Assembly (NCBI RefSeq): GCF_013128195.2
Contig: NZ_CP053452.2
Location: forward strand, 496,001 to 560,000
Direction: 5' to 3'
Source: Frigoriglobus tundricola
Lineage (GTDB): Bacteria; Planctomycetota; Planctomycetia; Gemmatales; Gemmataceae
DNA: 64,000 nt
Made by a program: the position numbers and the translations under genes. Of the stretch, positions 26,615-35,948 are shown piece by piece. How positions within the stretch are numbered: the first letter of the stretch is position 1; every line of letters begins with the position of its first letter. Under the pieces are notes generated by a model. That model did no database searches. It worked only from the letters and a program-made list of their open reading frames with translations, and had not been told where the DNA came from.

Positions 26615-28183
26615 CGTGCTGATCCCGCCCGCCTCCGCGCGCACGGGGCCGGGTCTCAGTGAACCGGTGATCGTGTTCGCGCCCGGCGCCCCGGGCGGAA
26701 CGCTCACCGTTCACCCGGACTTCGAGCGGCTGTTCACGAACGCGGGATTAACGGCAGCCTCGGCGCTCCTGGACCTGCCCGGCGAGGTCGTGAGTGGGCA
26801 CCCCGACCGGCACGTCGCGCGCGTCGGCGTGCCCGGCGCGGCCCGCGCCTTCTATTTGAAGCGGCAGCACGTGATCGGCTGGAAAGAACGGCTGCGGAAC
26901 CGCCTCGCCGGGTTCAGCTGGGTGTCGCGCTGCGAGCGCGAGGCCGTACTCCTCCAGCAACTCGCCGCGGCCGGGCTACCGGCACCGCGGTGGGCGGCCC
27001 ACGGCACCCATAACGGCCGGGCGTTCCTGTTGGTCGAAGACGTGGCCGGCGCAACCGACCTGCGCCGTTTCCTGAGCGACGGTACACGCTCCCATTCACA
27101 CCGGCTCGCCGTCGCAGTCCGGCTCGGAAAAGCGATCGCGGCGGTCCACGCGGCGGGGTTCGGCACGCCCGACCTGACCGCGAAGCACGTGCTGGTGAAC
27201 CCGAACACCCTGGCGCTCACCTTCCTCGATTGGCAGTCCGCCGCCCGTGGGGCGGTGAGTGAAGCCGCTCGCGCGGACGCGCTCGGCGCGCTGCACGCGT
27301 CGCTAGCGGAAGCGTTGGCCGCGCCGCGCGAACGGGTGCGGGCACTGAAAGCGTATCGAGAGGCGCTCCGTCTGAGCGGGAGCGGCGAGCCCCATACGTC
27401 GCGGCGCGGGGCTCGTCTGAGCAACCCCGCTCCGTCGCCGTCACTGTCGGAGACGGTGACCCACCCGAGAAAACGGGCCTCCGCCTTCGCTCAGATGATC
27501 CTCCGGGCCGCCGAACGGCACTCCCAGCGGCGCTCTGTACGGGACCAGCTCCAGCCCGTGACCGACGAGAAGCCGCAACGGCTGGTGTGGCTCGCGGGTG
27601 AGGCGGTGTGCGTGGTCCCGGAGATCGCGGCGGCGTGGCCGCGGCCCGCCGTCGCGCCGCCGTTCTACGGCTTCGGCCCGGACGGCGCGTCGCGCGTCCG
27701 GTTCGCCGGCCGGGAGACGGTGCTGCTCCGCGGCGTCACGACCGCACCACTGGACCGCGTCCGCGCGTGGCTCCGGGCGTCGCCGTGGCGCTCGCCGGGG
27801 GTGACGGTCGGGCGCGTGCTGTTCCACCTCGCGCGGTACGGCGTGCCGGCGCCGCCGCTCCTCGCGTTCGGGCAGCGGCTCGTGAGCGCGACGAACGCCG
27901 AGTGGTTCGCGCTGCACGAAACGCCGCCCGGTACGCCGCTGCGCGCTGGCGCCGCACGGCCACCGCCACGGACCGGCGGGCCGCGTTCGAGTCGGCCGCC
28001 GAGTGCCTGGAAAAACTTCACGCCGCCGGGTGTGTGCTGCTTGACGCGAGGACGGCCTTCACGGTAGAAGCCGGCCGCGTGTCGGTCGCCGACCCGCGGG
28101 CGGTGCGGATCGTCCGCCGCGTCGGAGCGACCGCCCGGCGGCGCGACCTCCGCGCCGTGGCCCGACTGCTGGGGGTGGAATGA
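26604..28183 (+). CDS. Lipopolysaccharide-kinase-like protein with two kinase-like lobes, frameshifted
   Basis: N-terminal half (about 50-250): AFYLKRQHVIGWKERLRNR with the putative lysine, a catalytic-loop equivalent TPDLTAKHVLVN and LTFLDWQSA, as in WaaP/Kdo-kinase-type phosphotransferases. The C-terminal half (about 290-520) repeats a weaker kinase-like pattern (GRETVLLRG, CLEKLHAAGCVLLDARTAF). The frame from GTG 26604 stops at 28067 after a nonsensical tail, but one missing base near 27945 would restore a reading frame that ends at 28183, overlapping the next ATG as ATGA. That coupling argues the longer form is correct. GAAGAGG precedes the start. Probable role: phosphorylation of LPS core sugar. 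Confidence 0.75.
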
Positions 28184-29148
28184 AGTCGACCTCGCGAAAC
28201 GTGCCCGCGACCAGTCTCTCCCGACTCACTCCGGCGGTCGGCGATCCGGTTTCATCGCTCTGGCGGCGGTTGCGGCGCGGCGTGCGCCTGGTCCGGCGTC
28301 AGGCCGATTGGGACCGGTTCGCGGGCGAGGGGTGGCAGGACCGTATCATGGCCGAACCGCTCACCGACCGCGGCTTCCAGAAGCAGGGCCGCTCGATCGG
28401 GCGCAAGATCTTCGCCGAGGGTCGCGACACACTCAGTGTCTACCTGAAACGACACTACGAGTTGCCCCGCTGGCGCGGCGTCCTCGCAACGCTGTTCCCC
28501 AACTGGCGGCCGTGGTCGCCGGGGCTTCAGGAGTGGCAGCGGTTGTGCTGGGCGAAGGAGCACGACTTTCCCGTTCCGCGGCCCGTCGCCGCCGGTCAGT
28601 TCGTCGGCCCGTGGTGCCGGTTGCAGGGGTTTCTCGCGGTCGAAGAACTGCACGGGATGTTACCGCTGCACGAGGCGGTTCCGCTCGCGTCCCGCACGCT
28701 CGGCGCGAGCCCCTTCGCACGGTGGAAGCGCGGTCTCCTCGCGGAACTCGCACGCCTCGCGCGGGAACTGCACCGCCACAACATGTTCCACAAAGACCTG
28801 TACTTCTGCCACTTCTACATTCCCGAGGCGCTCACACGCACCGTCCCGACCGACTGGACGAAGCGCGTGGCGATGATCGACTTCCACCGGCTCCAGCGGC
28901 ACGCCGTGACCGGCGCGTGGTGGCAGGTGAAGGACCTCGCGCAATTACTCTTCTCATCGGAGGTCGAGGGCGTGACGGCGCGGGACCGGGTGCGGTTCTG
29001 GAAGCTGTACCGCCGCGACTGGCCGGCCGGGAAGTGTCCCGGCGACTGGTTGCGCCCCCTGGTGCGGTGGAAGTGGCAACTGTACCGCGGGCACAATCTG
29101 AGGAAACCAGCGGCGGTCCCCTACGACCGGCAACGGAGCGCCGCGTGA
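28180..29148 (+). CDS. Lipopolysaccharide core kinase (WaaP/Kdo-kinase family)
   Basis: 322 residues. KKL-type lysine in LSVYLKRHYELPRW, catalytic loop HRHNMFHKDLYFCHFYI with its Asp, and the metal-binding equivalent AMIDFHRLQ. This matches the LPS heptose/Kdo kinase family, which adds phosphate to inner-core sugars. Starts on the ATGA overlap with the previous gene. A close functional partner to the preceding kinase-like gene. Confidence 0.88.
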   Translation: MKSTSRNVPATSLSRLTPAVGDPVSSLWRRLRRGVRLVRRQADWDRFAGEGWQDRIMAEPLTDRGFQKQGRSIGRKIFAEGRDTLSVYLKRHYELPRWRGVLATLFPNWRPWSPGLQEWQRLCWAKEHDFPVPRPVAAGQFVGPWCRLQGFLAVEELHGMLPLHEAVPLASRTLGASPFARWKRGLLAELARLARELHRHNMFHKDLYFCHFYIPEALTRTVPTDWTKRVAMIDFHRLQRHAVTGAWWQVKDLAQLLFSSEVEGVTARDRVRFWKLYRRDWPAGKCPGDWLRPLVRWKWQLYRGHNLRKPAAVPYDRQRSAA

Positions 29149-29158
29149 CGGCTGACTT

Positions 29159-29219
29159 CTTGTGGTGCGGGCCTCTGGCCTGCATCGCGACCGAGCAGGC
29201 GGGACGCCTGCGCCACAAG
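29159..29219. repeat. Imperfect 25-bp inverted repeat
   Basis: Arms 29159-29183 and 29195-29219 match at 20 of 25 positions with an 11-base loop, in the 98-bp gap between the LPS kinase and the glycosyltransferase. Looks like a dispersed intergenic repeat. Confidence 0.6.
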
Positions 29220-29246
29220 GAAACTGCCGTACGCTCGGAGTGACGA

Positions 29247-30416
29247 ATGGACATTGCCCTCTGCTACGAAAGCGTCCTCCCGGCCCGCGGCGGGGCGGAG
29301 ACGTACATCGGCGACCTCGCCCGCCGGCTCGCGCGCGACGGCCACGCCGTCCACCTGTACGCCACCCGCTGGGACGCGACCGCGCTCCCCGCCGCCACCC
29401 ACTACCACCGGATCGACGTCCCGAGCGGCCCGCGGTTCCTGCGCCCGTGGCGGTTCGCCGCCGCCTGCGAAGCGGCCCTGCGGACCCGGACCCATGACGT
29501 GAGCATCGGCTTCGACAAGACCTGGGGCCAGGACGTCCTCTACCCGCAGGGCGGGCTGCACGCGGCCAGTGCCGCCCACAACCGGCTCAAGTTCGCCAAC
29601 GGCTTCGAGCGCGGGATCGCCGACCTCGGCAAGTGGTTCGACCCGGCCGCGTGGTCGTTCGCGCGCCTCGAGCGGAAGCAGTACCTCGGCCCCACGCGCC
29701 CGCTCGTCGTCGTGAACAGCTTCATGGTGCGGAAGCACTTCGAGCAGTTTTACGGCGTCCCGCCGGAAGCGGTGCGGGTGGTGCGGAGCGCGATCGACCC
29801 GATGCGATTCGCGGCCGACGACCGGCTCAAACGGCGGCACGAGGAGCGCGGCCGGTGGATGGTGTTCCCGGAGGAGACGGTCGGGCTCTTCGTCGCGATG
29901 AACTACCGGCTCAAGGGGCTCTCGCCGCTCCTGCACGCGCTCGCCCGCGTGCCGCGTGACAGGCCGTTCAAACTGGCGGTCGTCGGGCACCCGAAATACG
30001 GCCGCTACCTGAAGCAGGCGGAACGGCTCGGGGTCGCGGACCGCGTGCGGTTCCTGGGGCACCGCGCCGACCCGAAGGACTGCTACTTCGCGGCCGACTT
30101 CCTCGTTCACCCGACCTTCTACGACCCGTGTTCGCTGGTCGCGCTCGAAGCGCTCGCGTGCGGGCTCCCGGTGGTGACCACGCGCTACAACGGGGCGAGT
30201 GAGCTGCTGACCCCGCCGAACGACGGGGTCGTGATCGACGACCCGCACGACGCGCCCGCGCTCGCCGCGGCGATGTACCGGTTCACCGACCGCTCCTACC
30301 GCGCGGAAGCGTCGAGCTGCGCGCGACAGACCGGAACCCGGTGGACCTTCGAGCACCACTACCGGGCTCTGATCGACGTGTTCGGCGAGGCGCGCAAGAT
30401 CAAAAGGGCCGCGTGA
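29247..30416 (+). CDS. Family 4 glycosyltransferase
   Basis: 389 residues, GT-B fold. The N-terminal ARGGAETYIGDLARRLARDGH acceptor-side motif and the C-terminal donor block FYDPCSLVALEALACGLPVVTT (E-x7-type motif with an Asp at the first acidic position) identify a GT4 enzyme, WaaG-like in plan. Last gene of the LPS-core cluster, so probably adds a hexose to the core; acceptor and donor are inferred from context. Confidence 0.88.
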   Translation: MDIALCYESVLPARGGAETYIGDLARRLARDGHAVHLYATRWDATALPAATHYHRIDVPSGPRFLRPWRFAAACEAALRTRTHDVSIGFDKTWGQDVLYPQGGLHAASAAHNRLKFANGFERGIADLGKWFDPAAWSFARLERKQYLGPTRPLVVVNSFMVRKHFEQFYGVPPEAVRVVRSAIDPMRFAADDRLKRRHEERGRWMVFPEETVGLFVAMNYRLKGLSPLLHALARVPRDRPFKLAVVGHPKYGRYLKQAERLGVADRVRFLGHRADPKDCYFAADFLVHPTFYDPCSLVALEALACGLPVVTTRYNGASELLTPPNDGVVIDDPHDAPALAAAMYRFTDRSYRAEASSCARQTGTRWTFEHHYRALIDVFGEARKIKRAA

Positions 30417-30423
30417 CGGACCA

Positions 30424-30713
30424 GCGAGCGGCTCGGCGTGAGCCCGCCGGTGCTTCGAGTTGCGAAGCACCGGCGGGCTCACGCCGAGCCGCTCGCGCGC
30501 TGTAGGCGGGATCTCGTAGGACGCGGTCGAGCGTGGCTTTGCCCGCGAGGCCCGGCGGCGGATGCGGTATGTGGATCGGGGCGCACGCGAGATCCGCGGA
30601 GCCAAGGGCCGTCGGGCCTCGTCGCAAAGCCTCCTCGACCGCGACCTACACAGCGAGTGAGTGAGCCCGTCGGCGCTTCGCAACTCGAAGCACCGGCGGG
30701 CTCACTCACTCGC
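30424..30713. repeat. Composite element of nested palindromes
   Basis: Three stems in 290 bp. P1: perfect 34-bp arms 30424-30457 and 30463-30496 with a 5-base loop. S: imperfect roughly 40-bp arms about 30516-30558 and 30610-30647 around a loop of about 50 bases. P2: 28-bp arms 30653-30680 and 30686-30713 with two mismatches. P1 and P2 share the core GTGAGCCCG-CGG-GCTTCG. It sits between a rightward and a leftward gene whose 3' ends face each other, so it may terminate both; its extent is closer to a non-autonomous mobile element. Confidence 0.8.
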
Positions 30714-30733
30714 TTGCAGTTGACGGGTGGCGG

Positions 30734-33112
30734 TCACTTCTCGGCCGTGGCCGCTTCCAGTGCGCGGAACGTTTCCATGTCGGCCGGGTGAACGTTCCGC
30801 GCGTCGAGGCCGCGGCGCTTGGCCTCCTTGAACGCTTTCCCGGCTTCTTCCGGCGAAGGAGCGGTTTGACGCGTCCGGAGAACCGCGACGTGGAACCACC
30901 GCAGCGCGGTCGGGTCGTGGCTGATCGCCTCGGCCAGGTCGCGCTCGGCCTCACTGAACTGCTTGAGTGTGATCCGCACCCGGGCGCGGGTGTCGAGCAG
31001 GTCGCCGGTGAGCCCGCCCTCGCGGGTGGCGAGCGCGACGAGTTCCAGCGCCTTCTGGGCGGTCTCCTGCCCGGCCGCCAGGAGCCACGCGAGGTTGTTC
31101 AGCGCGACCACGTTGCGCGGCTCCGTTTTGAGCACCTGCTCGAAGGTGGCCGTGGCATCCGCGAGCTTCAACCGCAGCGCCTGGAACTCGGCCTTGTTGA
31201 GGAGCAGCGGCGTGGAATCGGGCTCCTCGGCGAGGCACGCGTCGAGCCACTTCTCGATCACCTGGGCCTGCGGGTCCGTGACCGGGCCGCCCCGGACGAT
31301 GGCGATGCCGGCGCTGGCCCGCAGCCGGATGGGCAAATAGCGGTCGAGGCGCTCGATCCGCTCGAACGCTTCGGCGGCCCGCCCGTCGGCGCCCAGCACG
31401 CCGGCCATGCCGACGATCGCTTCCGGCCGGGTCGGCACGATGGCGGCGAACCGGTCCGCGGCCGCGGTCGCGATGAGGTGGCCGTCGCGCGTGCCGCGCA
31501 CGTTAGACAACCGGCTCAGTTCGTCGAGCAGTTCGGCCACGAGGGCGGAGCGCATCAGGTAATCGCCGGCGCTCGCGTCCCCGAGGCGCGCGAACCCTTC
31601 GGCGACCGCGAGGCCTTTGTCCGGGCGCCCGGCCTTCGCCTCGTACCGGGCGATCGCCGCGAGCGACCGGAAGTCGGTGACCCGCATCTGGGTGAGCTTG
31701 CCCGCGAACGCCCCGGCCGCCGCGAACTCGCGGTCCTCGACCAGTTCTTCGAGCGCGGCGGTCAGGTACAGGGCGTAAGACGGATCCCGCGCGAGGTCGG
31801 CCGGATTGCGGTCGAGCAGTTTCTGGAGCAGTTCACGGACCATCTTGCGGTCGCCCGCGGCGCGGTACAGTTGCGACAGCGCGAACAGGTCGGTCGGCGC
31901 GCCGCTCGATTTGTACACGAGCCCCAGGGCCTCGGTCGCCTGCGCCAGCACCTTCCGCCGGTCCGGCCCTTCGAGGTACCGGGCCAGCGTGGCGAGCACG
32001 CTCACCGTGGCCCGCAGGTCCGAGACCTTGGCGGCCCCGTTGATCTTCACGTTCGCGAGCAGCACCATCGCCCGGTTGCGGTCGTCCATCGTTCCGCCGG
32101 CGGCATAAATCATGGCCAGGTTCCGGCGCGCCCAGTCGGCGTCGGTCGGCGCCGTGTCCGGCTCGGCGAGGAACTCCTCCAACACCTTCCCCGCCTCGGC
32201 CTGCTTCGCCCGCGAGAGCTTCACCGAGAGCCGGGCCTGAACGAGCAGGCGCTTTTCCTCCGGCGTTTCGGCCCGGGGAACGAACGTGCTCCCGGCCGCT
32301 GTGTCGGCGTAGACCGCGACCAGATCGGCGTACCCCGCGAGGGTCAGTTTCGACTTCGCGGCGTCCAGCACCGCCGGCCCCGCGGCGGGATCCTCCTTCG
32401 AGACGAACAGGGCCTTGCGGAGCCAGTCGTCGGTCGTCGCGCCCGGCCGGTTGACGGCCTCGTCGAGCAGCGCGAGCGCGTCCGCCAGTTTGAGCGCCGC
32501 CGCGGACTCCGCTGCCCACGCGCCCCCGCCGGGCTCGCGCTCGACGAGCGGGCGGCAGAGGTTCAGAAGTGCCGCAGCCACCGGCTGCGGCACCGCGGGG
32601 AGCACGTGCCCGACGAGCCGGCGGAACGGTTCCCCGGCCCAGCGCGGGTCGGCCGCGAGCCGGGTCAGCAGCAGCGACAGCCGATCGGTGGCCCCGGTCC
32701 GGGCCAGGTGCGAAACCCACGCCTCCGCGGTTTCGTACCCGCGCGGGTTCGAGGAGGAACGCGCGCTCGGTGAGGGCGCCCGCGCGCCGTCGTCCCCGGC
32801 GAGCCGCTTCAGGCGCGCGAGCGCGAGGCACGCGTCGGTCCGGGTCGGGGCCTCGCCGAACGCCGCGACGAGCCGCGGGACGACTTTCATGGCGTCACTC
32901 GTGCCCGCGCCCCGCGCGTCGCACAACAGCACCGACGGCCCGGTCTCGCCCTCGAGTTTGACGAGCGCCGTCCGGGCCGCGACCGCCGTCGCGTCGCCCG
33001 GCGCGGACCGCTCGTGCAGCCGGAGCCACATCGCCACATTGGCCGGTTGCCGGGCGACGATCCCGCGCAGCATCTGGGCCACGTTCGCCTGGTCGCCGAG
33101 CCGGTCGTACAC
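30734..33112 (-). CDS. Large TPR protein, C-terminal part
   Basis: About 790 residues of helical repeat protein with TPR-like units (RRNLAMIYAAGGTMDD, LNNLAWLLAAGQETAQKALEL, AERDLAEAISHDPTALRWFHVA). It continues the protein encoded from 34967: the reading MYDRLGDQANVAQML is simply where this frame first meets a Met, and the same frame is open upstream (VESWPESEQIRLLSGL). One extra base in the C run near 33202-33204 separates the halves. Joined length would be about 1410 residues. Role unknown; probably an exported scaffold. Confidence 0.8.
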   Translation of the reverse strand: MYDRLGDQANVAQMLRGIVARQPANVAMWLRLHERSAPGDATAVAARTALVKLEGETGPSVLLCDARGAGTSDAMKVVPRLVAAFGEAPTRTDACLALARLKRLAGDDGARAPSPSARSSSNPRGYETAEAWVSHLARTGATDRLSLLLTRLAADPRWAGEPFRRLVGHVLPAVPQPVAAALLNLCRPLVEREPGGGAWAAESAAALKLADALALLDEAVNRPGATTDDWLRKALFVSKEDPAAGPAVLDAAKSKLTLAGYADLVAVYADTAAGSTFVPRAETPEEKRLLVQARLSVKLSRAKQAEAGKVLEEFLAEPDTAPTDADWARRNLAMIYAAGGTMDDRNRAMVLLANVKINGAAKVSDLRATVSVLATLARYLEGPDRRKVLAQATEALGLVYKSSGAPTDLFALSQLYRAAGDRKMVRELLQKLLDRNPADLARDPSYALYLTAALEELVEDREFAAAGAFAGKLTQMRVTDFRSLAAIARYEAKAGRPDKGLAVAEGFARLGDASAGDYLMRSALVAELLDELSRLSNVRGTRDGHLIATAAADRFAAIVPTRPEAIVGMAGVLGADGRAAEAFERIERLDRYLPIRLRASAGIAIVRGGPVTDPQAQVIEKWLDACLAEEPDSTPLLLNKAEFQALRLKLADATATFEQVLKTEPRNVVALNNLAWLLAAGQETAQKALELVALATREGGLTGDLLDTRARVRITLKQFSEAERDLAEAISHDPTALRWFHVAVLRTRQTAPSPEEAGKAFKEAKRRGLDARNVHPADMETFRALEAATAEK

Positions 33113-34967
33113 CTCGACCAGCCCCGACAGCAGGCGGATCTGCTCGGACTCCGGCCAGCTCTCGACGCGGCTCGCCGAGGGAATCGAGGGGGCGAATGCG
33201 GCCCGGCTCGCGGGCGTACAGGTTCGCGCGGACGAGGCGGACCTCCGCGCAATCGCCGGCCGCGGCCTGGCCCTCGTCCACCACGACCAGCCCGGCGGCC
33301 GTCCCCCGCAGGTCGGCGGTCAGCAGGGCGAGTGCGGCCCACAGGGCGGGGTCGGCGGCGCGCACGCCGGTCTCCGCGCGGAGCAGGCGGACCGCGTCGT
33401 TCAGTCGCCCCTGTGCGGCCATCAGTTCGGCCCGCAGCAAGACGGGCTCGGTCGCCCCGCGCCCGAACCGCGGCCCGTACAAGCCGGTGGCGGCCTCGAG
33501 GCGCTGCCAGTCGCCCCCGGGCGCACCGTTCAACAGCAGCCGCGTCCGGAGCCGGAGCCACTGGGTGACCACCACGCCGGTCGAGTACGGGGACTGGACC
33601 GCGGCGTCCAGCTCGCGGGCCGCGTCCTCGAACCGCCCGGCGTTCATGTACAGGGTGCCCAGCCCGATGCGGGCGAGCACGTTCCGGGCGTCCCGGCTGA
33701 TCACCCGCTGGTACGCCTGCTCCTCCGCCGCCGGGTCGCCGAGCTTCTGGAAGCAGGCGGCCGCGAGCAAATTGAGTTGCATCTCCAGCCCCGGCAGGTC
33801 GGCGACCTCCGCGCGGAGCGCCTCGAGCATCGCCACCGCCTGCGGCCACTGCTGCTCGCGCATCTTCACGCGGGCCTTCAGGTACCTGACTTGCGAGGTC
33901 GGTGCCTTGCGCTCCTCCAGGCGCCGGAGGATCTCCTCGGTGCGGGTCGTGTCGCCCTGTTGCACGAGCAGGTCGGCCAGCGGGACCATCAGGTCGAAGC
34001 CGTCGGGGATGGCCTTCAGGCCGTCCTCCAGAACGGTGATCGCGGCCGCCGCGTTCCCGCGGATCAGCTCCAGCCACGACAGGCTGCGGACGATCTTCAG
34101 GTCCCGCGGGTACACGGAGACCGCGTCGCGGAGCAGCGCGTGGGCCGCGCCGAGGTTGCGGTTCCGCTGCATGATCTCACTCAGCAGCAGGCACGCTTCG
34201 GCGTTCTCCGGGTCCAGTTCGAGGACGCGCCGCAGGTCGCTCGTGGCCCGGCCGAGGTCGCCCCGGCCGACCTGCGCCACGCCCATCTCCTCCGCGGTGT
34301 ACGTCTCGAACCGGGCGCGGATCAGGTACGCCTCCGGGTCCTGAGGCAGCGCCCGCACCATGTCGTCGAGGACCTTGCGCGCGCCGCCGTCGTCGTTCAT
34401 CTCCTGCCACACGTGCTGCGCCAGCCGCCGGTAGCCGAGCAGGTCGTCCGGCGCACACTCGATCGCCTTTTCGTAGGACGTGCGGGCCTGATCGAGTTCG
34501 TTGCGCCCGGCCTGCGCGGCCCCGAGCTGCTGCCACAGTCCCGCCTCGTCCGGAAACGCCCTCAGCAGCGTCTCCGCGTGGGTGACGCCGTCCGAGAACC
34601 GTCCGAGGTGCTTGATGCTGATGTCCAGTGCCTTGCGGCGGATCGGGTGCCGGTCGGCATCGAGGTTGAGGATGCGGTCGTAGAGGAAGAGCAGGTCCGA
34701 GTACCCCTTCTGGGTGGGGCTGCGCTTTTCGAGCAGGTCGGCGAGCCGGACCAGGTTCTCGACGTCGTCCGGGTAGAACTCCAGGTACTGCCGCAAGTAG
34801 TGGACGGCGACGTCGAGTTTGCCGGCCTCGGCGGCACGATCGGATTGGAGTTTGAGTGCCGCCGGGATGCGACGGGCCTGCACCGCGTGGGCGGCGACCA
34901 GCGCGCCGCCGCTGGCGAGCAGGACGAGGAGAAGCTTGAGGAGGAAGCGCTTGTTGATCGTCGGCAT
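32895..34967 (-). CDS. Large TPR protein, N-terminal part (frame-disrupted)
   Basis: Starts MPTINKRFLLKLLLVLLASGGALVAAHAV, a signal anchor, followed by many TPR-like helices (AVHYLRQYLEFYPDD, ARTSYEKAIECAPDD, LGTLYMNAGRFEDAARELDAA). After ANLYAREP (about 33205) the frame becomes an Arg/Pro-rich nonsense tail down to 32895, while the true continuation is one base over. Removing one G of a GGG run on the coding strand joins it to the downstream part. An exported, membrane-tethered repeat protein; no enzymatic motif. Confidence 0.8.
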   Translation of the reverse strand: MPTINKRFLLKLLLVLLASGGALVAAHAVQARRIPAALKLQSDRAAEAGKLDVAVHYLRQYLEFYPDDVENLVRLADLLEKRSPTQKGYSDLLFLYDRILNLDADRHPIRRKALDISIKHLGRFSDGVTHAETLLRAFPDEAGLWQQLGAAQAGRNELDQARTSYEKAIECAPDDLLGYRRLAQHVWQEMNDDGGARKVLDDMVRALPQDPEAYLIRARFETYTAEEMGVAQVGRGDLGRATSDLRRVLELDPENAEACLLLSEIMQRNRNLGAAHALLRDAVSVYPRDLKIVRSLSWLELIRGNAAAAITVLEDGLKAIPDGFDLMVPLADLLVQQGDTTRTEEILRRLEERKAPTSQVRYLKARVKMREQQWPQAVAMLEALRAEVADLPGLEMQLNLLAAACFQKLGDPAAEEQAYQRVISRDARNVLARIGLGTLYMNAGRFEDAARELDAAVQSPYSTGVVVTQWLRLRTRLLLNGAPGGDWQRLEAATGLYGPRFGRGATEPVLLRAELMAAQGRLNDAVRLLRAETGVRAADPALWAALALLTADLRGTAAGLVVVDEGQAAAGDCAEVRLVRANLYAREPGRIRPLDSLGEPRRELAGVRADPPAVGAGRGVRPARRPGERGPDAARDRRPATGQCGDVAPAARAVRAGRRDGGRGPDGARQTRGRDRAVGAVVRRAGRGHE

Positions 34968-35214
34968 GTGTCCCGCATCCGTGCGACCGCAGCGGCTGTG
35001 TCCCGGCGCTCCATCCGCGCAAGGCCGCCGTCAGCAGAACGGGCATGGTAAGCGGTCGCGCCGACGGGTTTCAACCCCAACCGCTCGCGAACGAACGGGC
35101 GCGCAGCCGGGGATCGAAATCCCCGACTCTGGCCGGTGCCCCTTTCCGCATCCCGAGGCACGCCCGCGTCCGCGCGGGCACGGGCTCAACCTCATGCGCC
35201 CAATAGCTCTTGCG

Positions 35215-35802
35215 TTAATTGGATTCGGAGACGTGGTACACGATCGTGACTTTGGCCAGATCTGAGGACCGAATCACTTCCGGCGTAATTTTCGTTCCCG
35301 CGGACCCGAGTTCGCGGTAATAACCGACAAGGGTCTTCACATCGGTTTCGATCGCGTCCGGTCGAAGTGTTTTGCCGGTGATCGCCCCACTGGCGCGTTT
35401 GGCCGCGAGGAGCTTCTCCGCACCCACCCGCCCGGTGCCCCGGAACTGAATCTCAGCGACCTTGACGACCGGCCCCTCCACGATCTCGTACGCGACGCGC
35501 GTGTCAGATACCGAGCGGCCCTCGATCAGTTCGACGCTCGCGAACAAGCGGCCTTCCTCCTGGTATTTACGGAGGATCGCCTGTCGCCCGCGTTCGTTCC
35601 GCACGGGGCTTATAAGATCGCCGGCGCGGACACCGGTCAGGTCGCGGAGTTCGCCCTTACTCAGATGATCGGCCCCGGAAAAACTCACGTCCCGAACGGT
35701 CGCGGGTTGTGCGGCCGGGGGTTCTGCGGCCGGACTCGTGTGGCCCAGCCAGAACGCGATGAGCAGTAATGACGGGCGAACGGTGTAACGACTGGGGGCC
35801 AT
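35215..35802 (-). CDS. Exported POTRA-domain protein
   Basis: 195 residues with signal peptide (LLLIAFWLGHTSPAAE) and one to two POTRA-like beta-alpha units: VRDVSFSGADHLSKGELRDL, then VKVAEIQFRGTGRVGAEKL. POTRA repeats normally precede BamA/FtsQ-type barrels, but no barrel follows here, so this is a free-standing periplasmic POTRA protein. GGAGG lies five bases before ATG 35802. Downstream of the phosphatase on the same strand. Confidence 0.75.
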   Translation of the reverse strand: MAPSRYTVRPSLLLIAFWLGHTSPAAEPPAAQPATVRDVSFSGADHLSKGELRDLTGVRAGDLISPVRNERGRQAILRKYQEEGRLFASVELIEGRSVSDTRVAYEIVEGPVVKVAEIQFRGTGRVGAEKLLAAKRASGAITGKTLRPDAIETDVKTLVGYYRELGSAGTKITPEVIRSSDLAKVTIVYHVSESN

Positions 35803-35948
35803 GAACACCTCCGGGTCCGGTGCCCGAGCACACCGCTCGGGCACCTGGCCCAGGGCATACAGTGACTGAAGTGCTGAATCAAGACCGCGAGCGAACGGGA
35901 TCGCACAACGGGTGTCAGGGATTGAAATCCCTGGCCCCCTGGCGAGGG

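Noticed and set aside
30788-32773. 661-codon plus-strand frame
   Set aside because: Antisense shadow of the TPR protein.
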